64,000 nucleotides of DNA from Bacteroidales bacterium (lineage in GTDB: Bacteria; Bacteroidota; Bacteroidia; Bacteroidales; Muribaculaceae), in the NCBI GenBank assembly GCA_019415705.1, contig DXYS01000092.1, forward strand, positions 83,222-147,221, in the 5' to 3' direction. Under the pieces are notes generated by a model. It was given only the letters and a program-made list of their open reading frames with translations, was not told where the DNA came from and searched no databases. A program made the translations under genes and the position numbers. Below are positions 1 through 8,314 of this stretch, piece after piece (position 1 is the first letter of the stretch; the number at the start of each line of letters is the position of its first letter).

Positions 1-1935
1 GCAGACATTAAGCTCGGCTGTAGCACCCGCCTCATAGATACCGCCGCCGCGCACAGTAGCAAACTGCGGGAAATTAGTTACAACGACACGCACAAGATGA
101 CGCGGAGCGACAGCGTCCTCTATAGTCTTGCCGGCAGGCACCCAGACATAGCAGATGCCGTCATTATCGGCGAGAACGTCTGTCTCTGCACCGGCCTGAT
201 TGGCGCGCCACATAGTCTGAGGCTCTATGCCGTCGAGCGTCACACAGTCGAGCGCATTGCCGGCGGCGTCAGTGACCACGGTGCGGTCGTTGGCCTTAGA
301 GTTGAGGTAGCCTCCGTTGAGCACAACTTTCAGTGTGCCCTGCACGGAGCCGACGCCTGTCGTCACACTTATGCCGTTATTTCCCTGCGACAAACCGTTT
401 GAGCCCTTTGCTAAGACGATGCCACCGTTGATGGTCAGAACGCCGTTGACGCCCTTGTCATCACGGTTCCATGTCCAGCCAGTGCCTATGCCGGCACCGC
501 CCGTGCTGCCTGTGGCACGGATAAGACCTCCGTTGACGGTGATGTTGCCACAAGGCTCATAAATCTTACCGCCGATGCCGGCTGCACCTCCGCCCCCGCC
601 GGGACCGGCGACAGCGTCAAGCGTTGCGTCTGCATCACCATCAATAGTGAGCGACGCGCCGAGCATAACCCTGACGGCCGGATACTCACGGCCGCCGACG
701 AGACGGTTATTACCTTTCAAAACGAGCAGGGCGTTTGCGCCGTCGGCAATCTCGACGGGCGAAACAGCGCCGGACTCGCTATTGTCGGCATATATATTAT
801 CAATAGTAAATTTCACGGGATTCTCAGCCGTGCCGCCGCTGACAGTGATATGATTACCGCAGGGCGACTCCGAGCTGATAACTGTTATCGGCGCTGTAGC
901 GGCTATAGTATTATCGCTCTGAGTGTAGCCCGAAGGTGTGATAATAATGTCGCCGTTGGCAAGGTCTACGGTACCCTCCGGAAGCGGTGTCTCGTTAATG
1001 TTCGCGCCAAAGTTTTTCCAATAGTCAGCGCTCTCGTAGAGCGTTTTTTTGCCATAAGGCACATTAAGCGCAAAATCATAGCGTTGGAATGTATTTTCAC
1101 TAATCACCGGAGGCTCGCCGAGCATGGTCATCGATGTCAGACCGTTGCATCCGTCGAAAGCACCTCTGTCAATTTTCGTAACCGAGGCAGGGATGGTTAT
1201 TTCGGTAAGTTTCGAACAGTAATAGAAGGTATATTCGCCGATTTCACCAAGTCCCTCGGGGAGTGTGACACGCGTAAGCTCATAGCAATTGTGGAAAGCC
1301 TCACTGCCGAGGCCCACAAGGTCCGCGGGCAGGTCTGCTTCCTTAAGTTTCAGACATGATTCGAAAGCATGATGCCTGACCATACGGAGGGTCGAAGGCA
1401 GTTTTATGGCCGTCATCTCCACACAGCCGTTAAAGGCGAATGGCTGCAGCAAAATATATCCCTCGGGTACGACAAACGAGGTCACGCCGCGGCACATCGA
1501 GAAACCCTTCTCGGCAACCGAGGTGACAGGCAGACCTTTGTAAATGACCGGGAGAATGATCCGACCGCTGAGGGTTGCCGGCTCCTTTGCAGCGATGCTG
1601 TAAGCGAGACCGTCGGCACTGAGCGTAAATGTGAAATTGTCATCAAGCAATATAAGATGGAGGGTCGAGTCCTTCTGAATGGAGTAATCCTGTAGGGTAA
1701 ACTTATCTTCGAGAGTCATACCTGCAAAAACGAGATAAAAAGTATCTGCCTCATAGTCCTCTTTATCAGTGATTTTTTGTTTGACCTCTGATATTTGGTC
1801 AGTCGGCTCGACTTCGAGAGTGATGTGTTTTCCGGAAGCGGTCTTGACAAAAATCTGCATAGCGGCGGCGTCAAATGCAAATAGTGAGCCGCAAACAAAG
1901 AGCATCAGCAGAGTCAATAGCCTGACAGGTTTCAT
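1..1935 (-). CDS. Secreted ubiquitin-like domain / BspA-type LRR surface protein (C-terminus beyond window)
   Basis: The frame is open for 645 codons from ATG at 1935 to base 1. Residues 1-25 form a Sec signal peptide ([12 protein letters not shown] start, ending FDAAA). Residues 26-97 align without gaps to eukaryotic ubiquitin, starting MQIFVKT and ending STLHLILL; I count 46 identities in 72 positions by hand. Lysines equivalent to K6, K11, K27, K29, K33 and K63 are kept, K48 is Met, and the C-terminal RLRGG is replaced by LDDNF, so conjugation is not expected. Residues ~110-270 carry BspA-type LRR_5 repeats (units such as AFNGC, AFESC, AFHNC, AFDGC). Residues ~325-560 are glycine-rich with repeated SLTIDG/AGIGG/NGGLI strands, resembling beta-helical carbohydrate-binding domains. 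The last visible residues ([15 protein letters not shown]) resemble an InlB B-repeat. It is likely exported and surface-exposed. The domain calls are firm for ubiquitin and LRR and tentative for the rest. Confidence 0.88.
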   Translation of the reverse strand, partial: MKPVRLLTLLMLFVCGSLFAFDAAAMQIFVKTASGKHITLEVEPTDQISEVKQKITDKEDYEADTFYLVFAGMTLEDKFTLQDYSIQKDSTLHLILLDDNFTFTLSADGLAYSIAAKEPATLSGRIILPVIYKGLPVTSVAEKGFSMCRGVTSFVVPEGYILLQPFAFNGCVEMTAIKLPSTLRMVRHHAFESCLKLKEADLPADLVGLGSEAFHNCYELTRVTLPEGLGEIGEYTFYYCSKLTEITIPASVTKIDRGAFDGCNGLTSMTMLGEPPVISENTFQRYDFALNVPYGKKTLYESADYWKNFGANINETPLPEGTVDLANGDIIITPSGYTQSDNTIAATAPITVISSESPCGNHITVSGGTAENPVKFTIDNIYADNSESGAVSPVEIADGANALLVLKGNNRLVGGREYPAVRVMLGASLTIDGDADATLDAVAGPGGGGGAAGIGGKIYEPCGNITVNGGLIRATGSTGGAGIGTGWTWNRDDKGVNGVLTINGGIVLAKGSNGLSQGNNGISVTTGVGSVQGTLKVVLNGGYLNSKANDRTVVTDAAGNALDCVTLDGIEPQTMWRANQAGAETDVLADNDGICYVWVPAGKTIEDAVAPRHLVRVVVTNFPQFATVRGGGIYEAGATAELNVC

Positions 1936-1989
1936 AGAATACTGTATATTAGTTTTATAATGATTGGCTTTAATGTTTACCTCAATTGA

Positions 1990-2021
1990 CAAAATTACTA
2001 CAAATCAAATTGATATACAAA
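1990..2021 (-). promoter_or_regulatory. Bacteroidetes promoter of the ubiquitin-like protein gene
   Basis: Read on the minus strand, TTTG (2021-2018) is followed after 20 nt by TAATTTTG (1997-1990), matching the Bacteroidetes sigma-ABfr pattern TTTG-N19-21-TAnnTTTG. Transcription would start near 1983, giving a leader of about 48 nt before the ATG at 1935. It lies just beyond the pgi terminator, so the gene is its own transcription unit. Confidence 0.65.
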
Positions 2022-2024
2022 TGC

Positions 2025-2061
2025 AAAAAGCGCGTCCACGTGATGTGCGGACGCGCTTTTT
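2025..2061 (-). terminator. Rho-independent terminator after pgi
   Basis: There is a perfect 13 bp stem (2025-2037 with 2049-2061, AAAAAGCGCGTCC) and an 11 nt loop. On the minus strand the stem ends in a T run. It sits 20 nt beyond the pgi stop codon and closes the lysS-gpsA-pgi unit. Confidence 0.8.
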
Positions 2062-2080
2062 ATCAGTTTGCGATTACTGT

Positions 2081-3412
2081 TCAGAGACGTTTTTTGATTT
2101 CGGCGGTCTCGGCCTCGTAGCCGGGCTTCTCGAGGAGGGCAAACATGTTGCGTTTATAAGCCTCGACACCGGGCTGGTTGAAGGGGTTGACACCGAGGAT
2201 ATAGCCGCTGATGCCGCAGGCAGCCTCAAAGAAGTAGATGAGCTGTCCGAGATACTGCTCGGTGAGTGCCGGGACGGTCAGATGGATATTGGGCACACCG
2301 CCGTCGACATGGGCAATGACTGTGCCGAGCTCGGCCATCTTGTTGACTTCGTCGACACGTTTGCCGGCGAGGAAGTTGAGGCCGTCGAGGTTGGCGTCGT
2401 CATGGCCGATGCGCAGCTCGTGATGCTGCTCGGCGACAGAGATTACAGTTTCGAAGATGATGCGCTCGCCGTCCTGAATCCACTGACCCATTGAGTGAAG
2501 GTCGGTCGAGTTGTCGACGGCTGCGGGGAATATGCCTTTGTGGTCCTTGCCCTCGCTTTCGCCGTAGAGCTGTTTCCACCACTCGCCGAAGTAGTGGAGT
2601 TTGGGATTATAGTTGACGAGAATCTCGATTTTCTTGCCTGCGCGATACAGCGCGTTACGTGTTGCGGCATACAGCAGAGCCTCGGGCTCGTCGGCGCTGA
2701 GAGTGGCTTTCTCCATGGCGGCTGCCCCGGCCACAAGAGCCTTGATGTCAAATCCGGCCACGGCGATGGGCAGCAGGCCGACGGGAGTGAGGACAGAGAA
2801 ACGTCCACCGACATTGTCAGCGATGACAAAGGTCTTGTAGCCCTCCTGATCGGCGAGCGAGCGCAGAGCGCCACGCTTGGCGTCGGTGATGGCCACGATG
2901 CGTTTTGCGGCCTCTTCACGGCCTGCCTGTGCCTCTAACTGCTCTTTGAGCAGACGGAAGGCGATGGCCGGCTCGGTCGTTGTGCCTGACTTTGAAATGA
3001 CGATTATGCCGAAACGCTTGTCGCGCAGATAATCTGAGAGTTCGTAGAGGTAGTCTTCGCCGATGTTCTGGCCGGCAAAGAGGACTTTGGGAGTCACGTT
3101 GCTGCGATAGGCTGCAAACGAGTCGCTGAGCGCCTCGACCACGGCTTTAGCGCCTAAGTAGCTGCCTCCGATGCCGATTACGACAACCGTATCGCAGTTT
3201 TTACGCATCTCGGCCGCAGTAGCGTTGATGTCATCGAGCTCGGCTGCGGGAATCTCGGAGGGAAGTTTCACCCATCCGAGGAAATCGTTGCCGAGACCGC
3301 TGTGGTCGGTAAGTTTTTTTAGACTCTCTTTAGCCACCGGTTTCAGTGCGTCAATGTCGGCTTGGCTGACTGCACCAAGGACATTTTTAACGCTTAATTG
3401 GATAGTTTTCAT
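2081..3412 (-). CDS. pgi: Glucose-6-phosphate isomerase
   Basis: Interconverts glucose 6-phosphate and fructose 6-phosphate in the cytosol (glycolysis and gluconeogenesis). The 443-residue length fits the short bacterial PGI class. Family features visible are [14 protein letters not shown] (sugar-phosphate binding), [16 protein letters not shown] (SIS-fold serine loop), [14 protein letters not shown], and the C-terminal [12 protein letters not shown] containing the catalytic lysine region. Start ATG at 3412. It is the last gene of a minus-strand set with lysS and gpsA, 49 bp after gpsA, and is followed by a strong terminator. Identification is firm. Confidence 0.97.
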   Translation of the reverse strand: MKTIQLSVKNVLGAVSQADIDALKPVAKESLKKLTDHSGLGNDFLGWVKLPSEIPAAELDDINATAAEMRKNCDTVVVIGIGGSYLGAKAVVEALSDSFAAYRSNVTPKVLFAGQNIGEDYLYELSDYLRDKRFGIIVISKSGTTTEPAIAFRLLKEQLEAQAGREEAAKRIVAITDAKRGALRSLADQEGYKTFVIADNVGGRFSVLTPVGLLPIAVAGFDIKALVAGAAAMEKATLSADEPEALLYAATRNALYRAGKKIEILVNYNPKLHYFGEWWKQLYGESEGKDHKGIFPAAVDNSTDLHSMGQWIQDGERIIFETVISVAEQHHELRIGHDDANLDGLNFLAGKRVDEVNKMAELGTVIAHVDGGVPNIHLTVPALTEQYLGQLIYFFEAACGISGYILGVNPFNQPGVEAYKRNMFALLEKPGYEAETAEIKKRL

Positions 3413-3461
3413 ATAACAGGTAAAAAGTTAGGTGTTTTCGGTTATGCGGATATAATCTTTT

Positions 3462-4457
3462 TCAATCAAAATACTCGGCCATGCGGCTGATGGCTTTGGT
3501 CGGGCTTACATGCCGGTAGAGTATGTCGTAAACGCCGTCAAGTATCGGCATCGACACCTCGTAGCGCCGGTTTATATCATATATACATTTGGCGCCATAG
3601 TAGCCCTCGGCTGTCTGCTCCATCTCCATGCGCGCGGCCTTGACGGAGTAGCCTTTGCCTATCATCGAGCCGAAGTTATGGTTGCGCGAGAAACGCGAGT
3701 AGGCCGTCACGAGCAGGTCGCCGAGATAGACAGAGTCACAGATCTGACGCGGCCGCGGATTGACGGCCTGTATGAAACGCTCCATCTCGCGGATGGCGTT
3801 CGAAAGCAACATGGCGAGGAAGTTGTCACCACGCTTGCTGCCGTGGATGATGCCCGAGGCGATGGCGTAGACGTTTTTGAGCACGGCGGCATACTCTATG
3901 CCGTCGACGTCACTCGAGGTGATGGTGTGGGTGTTCTTGCCCGAGATGCACCGTGCGAAACCGGCCGCACGCTCTATGTCGGTGCAACCGATGGTGAGGT
4001 ATGACGGACGAGACAGGGCGACCTCCTCGGCATGGCAGGGACCCGAGATAACCAGCTCGCGGGTGTGGTCGACGCCGAAACGGCGCACCATATAATCGGT
4101 GATAAGTTCGTTCTCGTCGGGCACGATGCCTTTGACAGCCGAGACAATCGACTTGCCGGAGATGTCGACCGTCACTTTGTCCATGTGGTCCTTGAAATAT
4201 GGCGAGGGCATGACCAACAGCAGAGTGTCACAGTCGGTACACACCTCGTTGATATCGCTTGAGAAAATAATGCGGTTGACATCAAACTGCACATCAGTCA
4301 GATAGGCCGGATTGTGGCCCAAACGCTTGAAGTCTTCTATGCGGTCGTCACGACGCATATACCAAGTAATCATTTCGCAGTTCTCGAGCAGGAGTTTGGC
4401 GAGCGCCGTGGCCCATGTGCCTCCGCCCATCACCGCTATCTTACCGGGAAATTCCAT
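3462..4457 (-). CDS. gpsA: Glycerol-3-phosphate dehydrogenase [NAD(P)+]
   Basis: Makes sn-glycerol 3-phosphate from dihydroxyacetone phosphate for phospholipid synthesis. The 331 residues begin with the dinucleotide-binding loop IAVMGGGTWATALAKLL (usual GxGxWGTA, here with Ala for Gly). The middle has VSAVKGI and ISGPCHAEEVA, and the catalytic/substrate segment AAVLKNVYAIASGI includes the conserved lysine; the C-terminal half has the helical NAD_Gly3P_dh_C pattern. It lies between lysS and pgi, the arrangement usual in Bacteroidales. The GGGTWATA variant is conservative and should not prevent cofactor binding. Confidence 0.96.
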   Translation of the reverse strand: MEFPGKIAVMGGGTWATALAKLLLENCEMITWYMRRDDRIEDFKRLGHNPAYLTDVQFDVNRIIFSSDINEVCTDCDTLLLVMPSPYFKDHMDKVTVDISGKSIVSAVKGIVPDENELITDYMVRRFGVDHTRELVISGPCHAEEVALSRPSYLTIGCTDIERAAGFARCISGKNTHTITSSDVDGIEYAAVLKNVYAIASGIIHGSKRGDNFLAMLLSNAIREMERFIQAVNPRPRQICDSVYLGDLLVTAYSRFSRNHNFGSMIGKGYSVKAARMEMEQTAEGYYGAKCIYDINRRYEVSMPILDGVYDILYRHVSPTKAISRMAEYFD

Positions 4458-4556
4458 TATATTGTATTATTAAGTCTTTGACTAATCGTGTTTCGCATGA
4501 TAAAACGGCCTCGGCCGACATTAGTTCACGCCGGCCGGGTCGTCTGTTGTCTAATA

Positions 4557-6299
4557 TTAAGCCTCGGGGCGCTTGGCGGCAGCCTCAATCCAAGCGGCAA
4601 CCTCGTCGACCGTCGGATTTTTTAACCCGAGCTTGAATTTCTTATTTATGCCGCAGAGGTCCTGATGGAGACGACCGGCCTGTGCGCCGGCGAGAGCCTC
4701 AACGGTGAGGACTCCGGCTTTCTGCAAGGGAGCGACCCAGTCAGCCTCGACGCCCACAGCGGCGAACGCCTCTGCCGAGTCGCGGCGCTCGACCTTCTCG
4801 GGACGCATCTGCGGGAACAGGAGCACCTCCTGAATGGCAGTCTGTCCTGTCATAAGCATCACCAGACGGTCCATGCCGATGCCCATGCCCGATGTCGGGG
4901 GCATGCCGTATTCAAGGGCACGGATGAAGTCGTGGTCAATAATCATGGCTTCGTCGTCGCCTTTCTCACCAAGTCGCATCTGCTCGACAAAGCGCTCGTA
5001 CTGATCGATGGGGTCGTTAAGCTCGGAGTAAGCGTTGCAGAGCTCCTTGCCGTTGACCATCAGCTCGAAACGCTCGGTCAGTTCGGGATTGTCGCGGTGG
5101 CGCTTGGTCAGCGGCGACATCTCGATGGGATAGTCGGTGATGAAGGTCGGCTGGATGTATTTGCCCTCGCATTTCTCGCCGAAAATCTCGTCGATGAGTT
5201 TGCCTTTGCCCATGCCGGGGTCGACCTCGATATCGAGGCGGCGGCAGACGTCGCGCAACTCATCCTCTCCCATGCCCGAGATGTCGATGCCGGTATGCTC
5301 TTTGATGGAGTCAATCATGGTCACGCGGCGGAAGGGAGCCTTGAAACTGATGATATTGTCACCGACACGCACGTCGGTTGTGCCGTTGACGTCGAGACAA
5401 ATTTTCTCAAGCATTCGCTCGGTGAAGTCCATCATCCAGTTGTAGTCCTTGTAGGCCACATATATCTCCATGCATGTGAACTCGGGGTTATGGGTGCGGT
5501 CCATACCTTCGTTGCGGAAGTTCTTGGAGAACTCATACACGCCCTCGAAACCGCCGACAATCAGGCGCTTGAGGTAAAGCTCGTCGGCGATGCGGAGGTA
5601 GAGCGGAATGTCGAGCGCGTTGTGGTGGGTTATGAACGGACGCGCCGATGCTCCGCCGGGGATAGACTGCAGTATGGGGGTCTCGACCTCGATGTATCCG
5701 GCCTCGTTGAAGAAAGAGCGCATCGACGTGTAGACCTTTGTACGTTTTAGGAATATATCCTTGACGCCGTCATTGACCACGAGGTCGACGTAGCGGCGGC
5801 GATAGCGCAGCTCGGGGTCATCGAAAGCATCGTAGGTGACACCGTCTTTGACCTTGACTATGGGCAGCGGGCGCAGTGACTTGCTGAGCACGGTGAGCGA
5901 CTCGGCGTGCACCGAAATCTCACCGGTCTGGGTGCGGAACACGTAGCCCGTCACGCCGATAAAATCGCCGATATCAAGGAGTTTCTTGAACACGACGTTA
6001 TAGAGATCCTTGTCGTCGCCGGGGCAAATGTCGTCTCGCGATATATATATCTGTATACGGCCTTTCGAATCCTGCAGCTCGACAAACGAGGCTTTGCCCA
6101 TGATGCGTCGGCTCATGATGCGGCCTGCGACAGCGACTTCGCGCCGCGGAGCCTCGTCGTCAAAATTTGCTTTTATCTCGTCTGAATGGCCGGTAACCTT
6201 ATACTCGGCAGCGGGATAGGGATTGATACCTGCCTGTCGGAGAGCGTCGAGGCTTGCCCGACGGATTATTTCTTGTTCGCTCAGTTCTAAAGGATTCAT
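4557..6299 (-). CDS. lysS: Lysine--tRNA ligase, class II
   Basis: Charges tRNA-Lys. It has an N-terminal OB-fold anticodon-binding domain (~55-165) and a class II catalytic core with motif 1 ([11 protein letters not shown]), motif 2 ([20 protein letters not shown]) and motif 3 ([15 protein letters not shown]). At 580 residues it is longer than the ~500 of E. coli LysS. The extra C-terminal ~75 residues (after FPQMRPE) form a helical tail that looks helix-hairpin-helix-like, as in other Bacteroidales LysS. It is first in the minus-strand lysS-gpsA-pgi set and has its own promoter upstream. Confidence 0.97.
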   Translation of the reverse strand: MNPLELSEQEIIRRASLDALRQAGINPYPAAEYKVTGHSDEIKANFDDEAPRREVAVAGRIMSRRIMGKASFVELQDSKGRIQIYISRDDICPGDDKDLYNVVFKKLLDIGDFIGVTGYVFRTQTGEISVHAESLTVLSKSLRPLPIVKVKDGVTYDAFDDPELRYRRRYVDLVVNDGVKDIFLKRTKVYTSMRSFFNEAGYIEVETPILQSIPGGASARPFITHHNALDIPLYLRIADELYLKRLIVGGFEGVYEFSKNFRNEGMDRTHNPEFTCMEIYVAYKDYNWMMDFTERMLEKICLDVNGTTDVRVGDNIISFKAPFRRVTMIDSIKEHTGIDISGMGEDELRDVCRRLDIEVDPGMGKGKLIDEIFGEKCEGKYIQPTFITDYPIEMSPLTKRHRDNPELTERFELMVNGKELCNAYSELNDPIDQYERFVEQMRLGEKGDDEAMIIDHDFIRALEYGMPPTSGMGIGMDRLVMLMTGQTAIQEVLLFPQMRPEKVERRDSAEAFAAVGVEADWVAPLQKAGVLTVEALAGAQAGRLHQDLCGINKKFKLGLKNPTVDEVAAWIEAAAKRPEA

Positions 6300-6372
6300 G
6301 TCGTAAAAACGTCTGTAGAAATAAAAATTTCGAATTGACTGTTAGAGTCTTAACATTTAGTATAAATGATTG

Positions 6373-6404
6373 CAAAGTTAACTGTTTCACAAGTTTTGTG
6401 CAAA
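6373..6404 (-). promoter_or_regulatory. Promoter of lysS
   Basis: On the minus strand TTTG (6404-6401), 20 nt, TAACTTTG (6380-6373): a near-perfect Bacteroidetes housekeeping promoter. The expected start is near 6366, giving a ~66 nt leader before lysS. Confidence 0.7.
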
Positions 6405-6506
6405 TCTTTGCACAAAAGAGCATAAAATGCGCAGAAACGACCATCTTATTAACATATCTTATGATTTATTGACGCAATTTTAGTAACAATCTCTCAATTA
6501 TGTAGC

Positions 6507-6727
6507 TATCTTTGCATCGCAACCAAGAGGCAGATTTTGCTCTGCCACAGACTCGAACGTTTTGTTAGACTCACAATATATACTTGAATTTTGGTTATGA
6601 GGGAGGTGCGTTACTGTGAAGTAGCGCACTTTCATTTTATAACGGGGTCTGATTATAAGGGGGCGCGAGCTGTCAGACAAGTCTATAACACAAACAAAGA
6701 GAACTGCCGTCGCGGAAGTCCTCTTTG
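6507..6727 (+). ncRNA. Candidate structured transcript between lysS and rnz
   Basis: A TAnnTTTG box (TATCTTTG, 6507-6514) points to a start near 6521. Downstream, with no reading frame of note, come several hairpins: GGCAGA/TCTGCC (~6529-6546), a 10 bp stem GTGCGTTACT/AGTAGCGCAC around a GTGA (GNRA-type) tetraloop (~6606-6629) followed by a T-rich stretch, GTCTGA/TCAGAC (~6647-6678) and CAAAGAG/CTCTTTG (6695-6727). It could be a small RNA ending at the GTGA hairpin, or a long leader. I do not recognise a known RNA family. The rest of the 6300-6927 gap holds only promoters and the leader cassette. Confidence 0.35.
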
Positions 6728-6758
6728 CTAAAACCTTAAAATCTAATCCTATGAAAAA
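6695..6758 (+). promoter_or_regulatory. Hairpin plus ATCTAATCCTATGAAAAA leader cassette, copy 1
   Basis: An imperfect hairpin (6695-6727) is followed by AAACCTTAAAATCTAATCCT and ATGAAAAAA. The same arrangement recurs at 16771-16836 with a perfect 12 bp hairpin and AAACCTTTATCTTAATCTAATACTATGAAAAA. The shared order of hairpin, A/T-rich spacer and start codon suggests a common leader or translation-initiation module. What it normally controls cannot be told from this window. Confidence 0.45.
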
Positions 6759-6855
6759 ACTAATTCTATTTTTCTGCTTTGTACTATTAAGACAACGGCC
6801 GGGGGTAAATTGTTCGGCAGCACAGAAAATTTTCTGCCGATTTTGCGATTTTTAA
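6751..6855 (+). CDS. Possible 34-residue peptide behind the leader cassette
   Basis: ATG at 6751 opens a frame beginning MKKLILFFCFVLL, which looks like the start of a signal peptide or membrane helix, then continues with an unremarkable Cys-containing tail (four Cys in all) to TAA at 6853-6855. It may be a genuine small membrane or secreted peptide, or the 5' stump of a longer exported protein whose remainder has been lost. No ribosome binding site beyond the A/T-rich leader is obvious. Low confidence. Confidence 0.25.
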   Translation: MKKLILFFCFVLLRQRPGVNCSAAQKIFCRFCDF

Positions 6856-6898
6856 GCCTTGACAGAATCAGTTTTGACCGCGAGACACAGAATTATTG

Positions 6899-6906
6899 TA
6901 ACTTTG
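6899..6906 (+). promoter_or_regulatory. Promoter of the rnz operon
   Basis: TAACTTTG (6899-6906) with a TTTG-like -33 element at 6873-6876 (22 nt spacing, slightly long). The predicted start near 6913 gives a very short leader before the rnz ATG at 6928. Confidence 0.55.
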
Positions 6907-6927
6907 TAGACAAGACAATAATATAAA

Positions 6928-7842
6928 ATGGCAAATTTTCGCGTCAATATACTCGGCTGCGGCTCGGCGACACCCTCGCTGCGCCATCAGCCTGCGTGTC
7001 AGGTTATCGACTTCCGCGACAAACTTCTCATGGTCGACTGCGGCGAGGGCGCACAGCTCGCCATGATGCGACAACGCCTTAAATTCTCGCGTCTGAGCCA
7101 GATTTTCATCTCGCATCTCCACGGCGACCACTTCCTCGGGCTGCCCGGACTGTTGTCGACACTCGCCCTTCACGAGAAAGGCGGCGCGCTGACCATCAAC
7201 GTCTTCGAGGAGGGCGCCGATATACTCAGCCGTATCATGGGAGTCTTCTGCCGCGAGACTTCATACGAAATCAAATACAATATCATCCGCCCCGAGGCGG
7301 CTGTAATCTACGAAGACCATGCCCTGCGCGTCGAGACTTTTCCGCTCTATCACCGCGTCGACTGCGTCGGCTTCAAGTTTACCGAGCAGCCAAAGGTGCG
7401 CCACCTCAAAGGCGATATGATAAAGTTTCACAACATCCCCTACTCCCGTCTGCAGGCCATCAGAGAGGGAGCTGACTACGTCACGCCTGACGGCCGCGTC
7501 ATAGCCAACGCCCTGCTGACCTCCCCTGCCGACCCGTCAGTAAGCTACGCCTACTGCTCTGACACGATGTATGACGAGCGTGTCGCTCAGGCTGTCGGAC
7601 CGGTCGACCTGCTCTATCACGAGGCGACCTACGCCGACAACTTCGCCCACAAAGCCGCTCCGCGCGGCCACTCCACAGCACGCGACGCGGCGCGCATAGC
7701 CAAATTGGCCGGCGCCAAGCGCCTCGTCGTCGGCCACTTCTCAAAGGCTTATGACAACGACCAAGTCTTTGTCGACGAGGCCCGCGAGATATTTCCCGAA
7801 ACCGTTGCCGCTCACGAAGGCATGACTATAGACTTGCTATGA
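6928..7842 (+). CDS. rnz: Ribonuclease Z
   Basis: Endonuclease that removes 3' trailers from tRNA precursors; member of the metallo-beta-lactamase fold. At 304 residues it is the usual length of the short RNase Z. Visible signatures: N-terminal LGCGSATPS, the metal motif ISHLHGDHFLGLPGLL, YCSDTMYDE with the bridging Asp, YHEATY, and HSTARDAARIA with GHFSKAY near the C-terminus. It is the first gene of a tight plus-strand run; its TGA overlaps the ATG of tadA by 4 bp, so the two tRNA-processing enzymes are probably translationally coupled. Confidence 0.96.
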   Translation: MANFRVNILGCGSATPSLRHQPACQVIDFRDKLLMVDCGEGAQLAMMRQRLKFSRLSQIFISHLHGDHFLGLPGLLSTLALHEKGGALTINVFEEGADILSRIMGVFCRETSYEIKYNIIRPEAAVIYEDHALRVETFPLYHRVDCVGFKFTEQPKVRHLKGDMIKFHNIPYSRLQAIREGADYVTPDGRVIANALLTSPADPSVSYAYCSDTMYDERVAQAVGPVDLLYHEATYADNFAHKAAPRGHSTARDAARIAKLAGAKRLVVGHFSKAYDNDQVFVDEAREIFPETVAAHEGMTIDLL

Positions 7843-8288
7843 TTGAACTCGACAATGACCGCCGCTACATGCAGATGGCTCTGACAGAGGCACGCCGCGC
7901 CTGTGAGCTCGGCGAGATACCTGTCGGCGCCGTCATCGTGTCTAAAAACGGACGCATACTCGGCCGCGGCCATAATCTGACCGAGGCCCTCGGCGACGTC
8001 ACCGCCCACGCCGAGATACAGGCCATCACGGCAGCCGCTCAGGCCTTGGGCGGCAAATATCTGACAGACTGCACGCTCTATGTCACCGTCGAGCCGTGTC
8101 TGATGTGCGCGGGCGCCATCGGATGGGCACAGATAAGCCGGGTGGTCATCGGCACTGACGACCCTCGCCGCGGCTACAGCACGTTGGTCAAGTCGTCGCC
8201 CTTCCATCCGCGCGCCACGGTCACGACGGGCGTCTGCGCCGACGAGTGCCGCGAGCTGATGCAATCATTTTTCAAGGCTCGAAGATAA
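7839..8288 (+). CDS. tadA: tRNA-specific adenosine deaminase
   Basis: Deaminates A34 to inosine in the tRNA-Arg(ACG) anticodon. The 149 residues show the cytidine-deaminase-like zinc site: HAE (in DVTAHAEIQAI, Glu as proton shuttle) and PCLMCAGAI (two zinc cysteines). N-terminal MQMALTEARRA and EIPVGAVIV are typical. The start overlaps the end of rnz by 4 bp, and lpxB begins 26 bp downstream. Confidence 0.95.
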   Translation: MIELDNDRRYMQMALTEARRACELGEIPVGAVIVSKNGRILGRGHNLTEALGDVTAHAEIQAITAAAQALGGKYLTDCTLYVTVEPCLMCAGAIGWAQISRVVIGTDDPRRGYSTLVKSSPFHPRATVTTGVCADECRELMQSFFKARR

Positions 8289-8314
8289 TCTAAACAAATG
8301 TCAATCAACACAAA

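Noticed and set aside
97..1695. Several plus-strand open frames across 97-1695
   Set aside because: They overlap the continuous 645-codon minus-strand frame of the ubiquitin/LRR protein, whose repeats and domains are unambiguous.
4665..5750. Plus-strand open frame of 361 codons opposite lysS
   Set aside because: Antisense shadow of lysS, whose class II synthetase motifs are complete; no plausible protein features.
6300..6927. tRNA gene in the lysS-rnz gap
   Set aside because: No cloverleaf, T-loop or acceptor pairing could be fitted to the hairpins present.
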